64,000 nt of DNA from positions 4,727,001 through 4,791,000 of the forward strand of contig NZ_ASHX02000001.1 of NCBI RefSeq assembly GCF_000478605.2, in the 5' to 3' direction. The position numbers were made by a program, and so were the translations under genes. The notes below the pieces were generated by a model. That model was not told the DNA's origin. It was given only the letters and a program-made list of their open reading frames with translations, and did no database searches. Each line of letters starts with the position of its first letter. The stretch's first letter is position 1. Below, piece after piece: positions 59,185 to 64,000 of the stretch. Source of the DNA: Streptomyces thermolilacinus SPC6. Lineage in GTDB: Bacteria > Actinomycetota > Actinomycetes > Streptomycetales > Streptomycetaceae.

Positions 59185-59533
59185 GGCGCGGATGCCTCTC
59201 GTCCGGAACGCGACGTTCTGCAAGCGTTCTGAAAAGGCTTGCAAAGTTTTCGGCGGTCCCGCAAGGTCGCCCACGGGGGCGCGTGGGAGCGGGCGGGAGG
59301 CGGCGAGAGGCGCCCGTGCCTGGCGTGTCAAGCGATGCGACGGCAACTGTAGGGACACGTGGATGTAACGATCCCCTGACCTTGCAGAAAGTTGCCGCAA
59401 GGTCTTTCGGCTCGTTTTCATCCCTGTTACGTTCCTGGCAACCCGGCGCGCCGCGAAGGAGCGGTCGGCAGGTGGCAAGTCATCGCAAGATCTTCCGCCT
59501 CGGTCTTCCCCGGGATCAGTTGAAGGAGTTCAC
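59185..59533. promoter_or_regulatory. Divergent control region between the alpha-glucosidase and malE
   Basis: About 350 bases without a gene. Two copies of the motif CTTGCAGAA[A/C]GT face outward: minus 59224-59213 and plus 59381-59392; a third, CTTGCAAAGTTTT, is at 59238-59250. The left site also contains TGCAAGC-N11-GCTTGCA (59219-59243) and the right one GACCTTGC-N11-GCAAGGTC (59378-59404). These are the likely MalR operators for both directions. A possible malE promoter is TTTCGG/TACGTT (59405-59410 and 59428-59433). Confidence 0.65.
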
Positions 59534-60814
59534 ATGCGGCGTGGCATAGCGGCCACCGCGCTGGTCGCGAGCCTGGCCCTCGCGGCGACGGCCTGCGGCG
59601 GCGGTAGTGAGGACAAGGCGGCGGCCGGCGGCCCGGTCACCATCACGTGGTGGGACACCTCGGACGCCACGAACGAGGCTCCGACCTACAAGAAGCTGAT
59701 CGAGAAGTTCGAGGCCGCCAACAAGGACATCAAGGTCAAGTACCAGAACGTCCCGTTCGCCGAGGCCGAGCAGAAGTACAAGACGGCCGCCCAGGCCGGC
59801 AACGCCCCCGACGTCCTGCGCGCCGACGTCGGCTGGACCGCCGGTCTCGCCGAGAACCAGTACCTCGCCCCGCTCGACGGCACCCCCGCCGTCAAGGAGA
59901 TCGGCTCCTTCAACCAGGGCCTGGTGGAAGGCGCCAAGGTCAACGGGAAGCTGTACGGCGTCCCGCAGGTCACCGACGCCCTCGCGCTCCTCTACAACAA
60001 GGAGGTCTTCGCGAAGGCCGGCGTCCAGCCGCCGAAGACCTGGGCCGAGCTGTCCACCGCCGCCAAGACCATCAAGCAGAAGACCGGCGTCGACGGCATC
60101 TACCTCAACCCGGACAGCTACTTCGCCCTGCCGTTCCTCTACGGCGAGGGCGGCATGATGGTGGACACCGACAAGAAGAAGATCACCGTCAACGACCCGG
60201 CCGGCCAGAAGGCCGTCCAGACCGTCGTCGACATGATCAAGAGCGGTGCCGCCGTCAAGCCGGACTTCACCGACGGCTACAACAACATGCAGGCCGCCTT
60301 CAAGGACGGCAAGGTCGCCATGGTCATCAACGGCCCGTGGTCCACGGCCGACGACCTGACCGGCAAGGCGTTCAAGAACAAGGACAACCTGGGCGTCGCC
60401 CCGGTCCCGTCCGGCACCTCCGGCAAGGCGGGCACGCCCACCGGCGGCCACAACCTGGTCGTCTACAACGGCGCCGACGCCCCGCACAAGGAGGCCGCGC
60501 AGAAGTTCGTGGCGTTCATGACCTCCGCCGCCTCGCAGGAGTTCGCCGCCACCGAGACCGGCGTCCTGCCGACCCGTGACGACGCGTACACCGTCAAGGT
60601 CGTCGCCGACCCGATCCGCGCCGCCTTCAAGAACGTGCTGGCCGACTCCACCGCCCGCCCCGCCGTCGCCGGCGTGAGCGACATGTTCACCGAGTGGACC
60701 AAGCAGTACATCGAGATCCTCAAGGGCAACGCCACCGTCGAGAAGGGCCTCGACACGACCGCCCAGAAGTGGAAGACCAGCATCAACTCCCTCAAGGAGT
60801 ACTCGGTCGAATGA
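59534..60814 (+). CDS. malE: Maltose/maltodextrin-binding lipoprotein
   Basis: A 426-residue extracytoplasmic sugar-binding protein. The signal ends in the lipobox LAATAC (Cys21), then VTITWWDTSDATNEAP begins the cluster-D/MalE-type fold; WxDxxAxN-like DVGWTAGLAENQ, YGVPQVTDALALLYNKE, NGPWSTADD and GGHNLVVY are typical ligand-cleft regions. It feeds maltose and maltodextrins to MalF-MalG; the ATPase is probably the shared MsiK encoded elsewhere, as no ATPase gene is adjacent. Start ATG at 59534 with AAGGAG about 7 bases upstream. Likely repressed by MalR. A hairpin separates it from malF. Confidence 0.94.
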   Translation: MRRGIAATALVASLALAATACGGGSEDKAAAGGPVTITWWDTSDATNEAPTYKKLIEKFEAANKDIKVKYQNVPFAEAEQKYKTAAQAGNAPDVLRADVGWTAGLAENQYLAPLDGTPAVKEIGSFNQGLVEGAKVNGKLYGVPQVTDALALLYNKEVFAKAGVQPPKTWAELSTAAKTIKQKTGVDGIYLNPDSYFALPFLYGEGGMMVDTDKKKITVNDPAGQKAVQTVVDMIKSGAAVKPDFTDGYNNMQAAFKDGKVAMVINGPWSTADDLTGKAFKNKDNLGVAPVPSGTSGKAGTPTGGHNLVVYNGADAPHKEAAQKFVAFMTSAASQEFAATETGVLPTRDDAYTVKVVADPIRAAFKNVLADSTARPAVAGVSDMFTEWTKQYIEILKGNATVEKGLDTTAQKWKTSINSLKEYSVE

Positions 60815-60821
60815 GCCCCCT

Positions 60822-60869
60822 CGGCCCGGACCGGCACCCCGCGAAGGCGCGGAACGCCGGTCCGGGCCG
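60822..60869 (+). promoter_or_regulatory. Intercistronic hairpin malE-malF
   Basis: A perfect 14-base stem CGGCCCGGACCGGC with GCCGGTCCGGGCCG and an inner CCGCG/CGCGG stem, 8 bases after the malE stop. Such structures commonly protect the malE part of the message or reduce read-through, giving more binding protein than permease. Confidence 0.8.
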
Positions 60870-60901
60870 GACCCGTACAGACCTGAGGGAAACCAACTTC
60901 C

Positions 60902-61888
60902 ATGAAGACAGCCACCGCAGACCCCGCCACGGCCGTGCGGCCTGCCCGGGCCGGGCTGCTCACCCGCATGAAGCGTTCGTATGACCGGCACTGGTACGCC
61001 TGGGCCATGGTGCTGCCGGTGGTCCTGGTCATCGGCGTACTCATCGCCTACCCGCTGGGCCGGGGCGTCTACCTGTCGTTCACCGACGCCAACGAGCTGA
61101 ACGTCGCCAAGCAGCTCGGCGCGACCGAGATCCCCGCCACGTACCAGTTCGTCGGCTTCGACAACTACTGGCGGGTGCTGTCCGGCGCCGACGGCGAGTT
61201 CTACCCGAAGCTCCTGTGGACCGTCGTGTGGACCGTGTCCTGCGTCTTCTTCCACTACACGATCGGCCTCGGCCTCGCCCTGCTGCTCAACCGCAAGGTC
61301 AGGGGCCGCTCCCTGTACCGGGTGCTGCTCATCCTGCCGTGGGCCGTGCCCGCCTTCGTGGCCACGTACATCTGGCGCATGATGTACAACTCCGAGTCCG
61401 GCATCTTCAACGCCGTGCTCGGGCAGCTCGGCATGGGCCCCGTGGACTGGCTCGGCGACACGTTCATGCAGAAGGTCGCCGTCATCGGCGTCAACGTCTG
61501 GCTCGGTGTGCCCTTCATGATGGTCGCCGTCCTCGGCGGCCTGCAGTCCATCTCCAGCGAGCAGTACGAGGCCGCCGAGATGGACGGCGCCAGCCCCTGG
61601 CAGCGGTTCCGCCACGTCACCCTGCCCGGCCTGCGCCCGGTCAGCGCCACGGTGATCCTGCTCGGCACGATCTGGACGTTCAACATGTTCCCGATCATCT
61701 ACCTGATGCTCGGCGAGGCGAACGCCCTGCACAGCGAGATCCTCGTGACGTACGCCTACCGCCTCGCCTTCGGCTCCGTCCGTGACTACGCGGGCGCGGC
61801 GACGTACGGCATCCTCATCCTCTCCATGCTGCTGGTCTTCGCCGTCTTCTACCGTCGGATGCTCAACCGTCAGGAGGTCGCCCGATGA
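60902..61888 (+). CDS. malF: Maltose ABC transporter permease MalF
   Basis: A 328-residue membrane permease with six helices, starting with ALVLPVVLVIGVLIAYPLGRGVYLSFTDA near residue 40. The ATPase-docking EAA loop is QYEAAEMDGASPWQRFRHVTLPGLRP (about 218-243). It forms the channel with MalG. Start ATG at 60902, 87 bases after malE with the hairpin between; ends overlapping malG by four bases (ATGA). Confidence 0.94.
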   Translation: MKTATADPATAVRPARAGLLTRMKRSYDRHWYAWAMVLPVVLVIGVLIAYPLGRGVYLSFTDANELNVAKQLGATEIPATYQFVGFDNYWRVLSGADGEFYPKLLWTVVWTVSCVFFHYTIGLGLALLLNRKVRGRSLYRVLLILPWAVPAFVATYIWRMMYNSESGIFNAVLGQLGMGPVDWLGDTFMQKVAVIGVNVWLGVPFMMVAVLGGLQSISSEQYEAAEMDGASPWQRFRHVTLPGLRPVSATVILLGTIWTFNMFPIIYLMLGEANALHSEILVTYAYRLAFGSVRDYAGAATYGILILSMLLVFAVFYRRMLNRQEVAR

Positions 61889-62823
61889 GCACGGTGACCC
61901 AGCCCCGGAAGAACGCCCCGGCCGCCCACGCCGCGACCGGCGGCCACCGCGCGGCGGGCTCCGGCTCCGGTTCCGGCCGCCGCAAGGTCCGCGGCCGCGA
62001 GGAGCGTTCGCCGCTCGCCTCCGCCGGGCTGCACGGCGCGCTGATCGTCGCCAGCCTCGTCGCGGTCTTCCCCATCGCGTACATGATCTTCATCTCGCTG
62101 CGCGGCCGGGCGGGCTGGACCAGGCCCACCAGCGCCGAGGGCGGCCTGGAGATCAGCAACTACACGTATGTGCTCACCGAGACCGCGTTCCCGCAGTGGT
62201 TCGCCAACTCGGTGCTCATCGCCGCCGGCACCACCCTGATCGGCGTCTTCGTCGCGGCCTCCACCGGCTACGCCATCTCCCGGATGCGCTTCCCCGGCCA
62301 CAAGTCGCTGATGTGGGTGCTGCTCGTCACGCAGATGTTCCCCGTCGCCGTGCTGATCGTCGCCCTGTACAACATCCTCGGCAGGCTCGGCCTGCTCGAC
62401 TCGTACCTCGGCCTGATCCTCACGTACTGCTCCGTGTCGGTGCCGTTCTGCGCGTGGATGATGAAGGGCTACTTCGACACGATCCCGCACGAGATCGACG
62501 AGGCCGGCCGCGTGGACGGGCTCACCCCGTTCGGCACCTTCTACCGGCTGATCCTGCCGCTCGCGAAGCCCGGCCTCGCCGTCACCGCCTTCTACTCCTT
62601 CCTCACCGCGTGGGGAGAGGTCGCCTTCGCCCGCGCCTTCCTGTCCACGGACTCGATGCTCACCCTCTCGGTCGGCCTCCAGAGCTTCATCGGCCAGCAC
62701 AAGGCCGAGTGGGGCTACCTGACGGCCTCCGCGGTGATCATCACCGTGCCGGCGGGCCTCGTGTTCCTCCTGGTCCAGCGCAACCTCGTCGCCGGGCTCA
62801 CGGCGGGCGGCACGAAGGGCTGA
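61885..62823 (+). CDS. malG: Maltose ABC transporter permease MalG
   Basis: A 312-residue permease with six helices after a 45-residue Arg/Gly/Ala cytosolic N-terminus. The EAA loop is EIDEAGRVDGLTPFGTFYRLILPLAKP (about 202-229) and FYSFLTAWGEVAFARAFL follows. Partner of MalF. The start ATG overlaps the malF stop and has AGGAGG within the malF end, so translation is coupled. A second alpha-glucosidase gene follows after a hairpin. Confidence 0.94.
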   Translation: MSTVTQPRKNAPAAHAATGGHRAAGSGSGSGRRKVRGREERSPLASAGLHGALIVASLVAVFPIAYMIFISLRGRAGWTRPTSAEGGLEISNYTYVLTETAFPQWFANSVLIAAGTTLIGVFVAASTGYAISRMRFPGHKSLMWVLLVTQMFPVAVLIVALYNILGRLGLLDSYLGLILTYCSVSVPFCAWMMKGYFDTIPHEIDEAGRVDGLTPFGTFYRLILPLAKPGLAVTAFYSFLTAWGEVAFARAFLSTDSMLTLSVGLQSFIGQHKAEWGYLTASAVIITVPAGLVFLLVQRNLVAGLTAGGTKG

Positions 62824-62909
62824 GACGGCCCGCCCGAGCGCCCGTACGTCCCCGCACCAGGCGCCCGCGCCCGTACGGCCTTCCGTACCGGCGCACCGCG
62901 CCCCAGAAC

Positions 62910-62959
62910 GGCGGTGCCGGTCCGGCCCGACAAGCCCCGTCGCCGGACCCGGCACCGCC
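62910..62959 (+). promoter_or_regulatory. Intercistronic hairpin between malG and the second alpha-glucosidase
   Basis: GGCGGTGCCGGTCCGG pairs with CCGGACCCGGCACCGCC (one bulged base), ending 26 bases before the next ATG. It may be a partial terminator or attenuator lowering expression of the distal gene. Confidence 0.65.
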
Positions 62960-62985
62960 CCCATTCCACTCCACCCAGGGAAGAC

Positions 62986-64000
62986 ATGACCCAGCACCTC
63001 GCCGCCCCCGCCGCCCCGACCACCGGCACGGACACCGGCTGGTGGAGAGAAGCGGTGATCTACCAGGTCTATCCGCGCAGCTTCGCCGACGGCAACGGCG
63101 ACGGCATGGGCGACCTCCAGGGCATCCGCAGCCGCCTCCCCTACCTGAGGGACCTCGGCGTGGACGCCGTCTGGCTGAGCCCCTTCTACGCGTCGCCGCA
63201 GGCCGACGCCGGGTACGACGTCGCCGACTACCGGGCCATCGACCCGATGTTCGGCACCCTCCTCGACGCCGACGCCCTGGTCCGCGAGGCCCACGAACTG
63301 GGCCTGCGGATCATCGTGGACCTCGTCCCCAACCACTCCTCCGACCAGCACGAGTGGTTCCAGCGCGCCCTGCGCGAGGGCCCCGGCTCCCCGCTGCGCG
63401 AGCGCTACCACTTCCGCCCCGGCAAGGGCGAGAACGGCGAACGGCCGCCCAACGACTGGGAGTCCATCTTCGGCGGCCCCGCCTGGACCCGCGTCGCCGA
63501 CGGCGAGTGGTACCTCCACCTGTTCGCCCCCGAGCAGCCCGACTTCAACTGGGACCACCCCGCCGTACGCGACGAGTTCCGCTCCATCCTGCGGTTCTGG
63601 CTCGACATGGGCGTCGACGGCTTCCGCGTGGACGTCGCCCACGGCCTCGTCAAGGCGCCCGGCCTGCCCGACATCGGCGCCCACGACCAGCTGAAGCTGC
63701 TCGGCAACGACGTCATGCCGTTCTTCGACCAGGAGGGCGTCCACGAGATCTACCGCAGCTGGCGCAAGGTCCTGGAGGAGTACGACGGCGAGCGCGTCCT
63801 CGTCGCCGAGGCGTGGACCCCGACCGTCGAGCGCACCGCCAACTACGTGCGCCCCGACGAGATGCACCAGGCGTTCAACTTCCAGTACCTGGGCACCCAC
63901 TGGGACGCCGCCGAACTCCGCAAGGTCATCGACGCGTCGCTCGCCGCGATGCGGCCCGTCGGCGCCCCCACCACCTGGGTGCTCTCCAACCACGACGTCA
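62986..64000 (+). CDS. GH13 alpha-glucosidase (second copy), cut by the window edge
   Basis: The first 338 residues of a GH13 enzyme like the one at 57382-59184, probably about 550 in full. AVIYQVYPRSFADGNGDG, IIVDLVPNHSSDQ, DGFRVDVAHG (nucleophile about 216), VLVAEAW (Glu about 274) and LSNHDV (last residues seen) are intact. It matches the position of the alpha-glucosidase gene after malG in other Streptomyces, so this is the likely orthologue and the minus-strand copy the extra one. ATG at 62986 with AGGGA just upstream. Transported maltodextrins would be its substrate. Confidence 0.93.
   Translation, partial: MTQHLAAPAAPTTGTDTGWWREAVIYQVYPRSFADGNGDGMGDLQGIRSRLPYLRDLGVDAVWLSPFYASPQADAGYDVADYRAIDPMFGTLLDADALVREAHELGLRIIVDLVPNHSSDQHEWFQRALREGPGSPLRERYHFRPGKGENGERPPNDWESIFGGPAWTRVADGEWYLHLFAPEQPDFNWDHPAVRDEFRSILRFWLDMGVDGFRVDVAHGLVKAPGLPDIGAHDQLKLLGNDVMPFFDQEGVHEIYRSWRKVLEEYDGERVLVAEAWTPTVERTANYVRPDEMHQAFNFQYLGTHWDAAELRKVIDASLAAMRPVGAPTTWVLSNHDV

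Noticed and set aside
61870..63993. 707-residue minus-strand frame opposite malG and the glucosidase
   Set aside because: Composition is the Asp/Val/Gly-rich shadow of plus-strand genes; no start signal or family resemblance.
1..64000. A novel defence, phage or conjugative system
   Set aside because: No cluster of unknown genes, nuclease/ATPase pairs, integrase, transposase or att-like repeats was seen; the gene content is conserved core.

Overview
The window is ordinary high-GC actinobacterial chromosome. Codon use with G or C at the third position, GTG, TTG and one probable CTG start, many 1-4 base gene overlaps, Tat and lipoprotein exports, and the familiar gene content (Rsm22-like methyltransferase, RNase H/phosphatase fusion, DUF6153, GlnA2-GlnE pair, MalR-MalEFG) all point to Streptomyces or a very close relative. 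The order rnpB ... nadE ... glnA2-glnE ... malR-malEFG-agl resembles the conserved core of Streptomyces chromosomes. I saw no prophage, insertion sequence, CRISPR array, tRNA or rRNA.

Layout. 0-5.8 kb: a multidrug-type MFS exporter with a divergent gene running off the left edge, a GNAT acetyltransferase, a streptomycete beta-propeller-like protein followed by a 53-residue protein, and an iron-siderophore binding lipoprotein with an iron-box-like element. 5.8-6.4 kb: a repeat-filled spacer. 6.4-9.5 kb: a tightly coupled operon of a Nif3-like protein, a zinc-ribbon coiled-coil protein and an RNase HI/phosphatase fusion. 9.5-14.3 kb: KDPG-type aldolase, YaaA, an RNB ribonuclease, and a MerR regulator coupled to a membrane protein. 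14.3-14.7 kb: rnpB (RNase P RNA). 14.9-25 kb: amidase, small proteins, PhzF, SDR, PhoD phosphatase, Bcr/CflA exporter coupled to an Rsm22-like methyltransferase, DDAH and TetR. 25-31 kb: a DUF7822-like protein, a lone prim-pol domain, a lipoprotein overlapping an FTR1 iron permease, a second PhzF, heme oxygenase and methionine aminopeptidase. 31-41.6 kb: MFS exporters, F420-dependent NADP reductase, site-2-type protease, PanB, an exo/endonuclease-phosphatase family protein and NAD synthetase.

41.7-48.7 kb is a copper-handling island: a multicopper oxidase and a DUF6153 protein behind a clear CsoR-type operator, and a second module (DUF6153-like, DUF3105, DUF305) behind a weaker one. Two unrelated proteins of the island carry similar Gly/His-rich inserts. 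48.7-55.2 kb holds a PP2C phosphatase, GlnA2 (a glutamine-synthetase homologue lacking the adenylylation loop) and GlnE. 55.3-64 kb holds a PAP2 phosphatase and the maltose locus: malR and one GH13 alpha-glucosidase on the minus strand, malEFG and a second GH13 gene (cut by the right edge) on the plus strand, with shared operator-like motifs between them.

Many genes without a Shine-Dalgarno sequence have a -10 hexamer of the form TAnnnT 6-8 bases before the start codon, the arrangement expected for leaderless transcripts. I used it to choose starts. I did not find a previously undescribed multi-gene system; the most interesting signals are regulatory (copper, MerR/rnpB, maltose) and a degenerate FTR1 permease.
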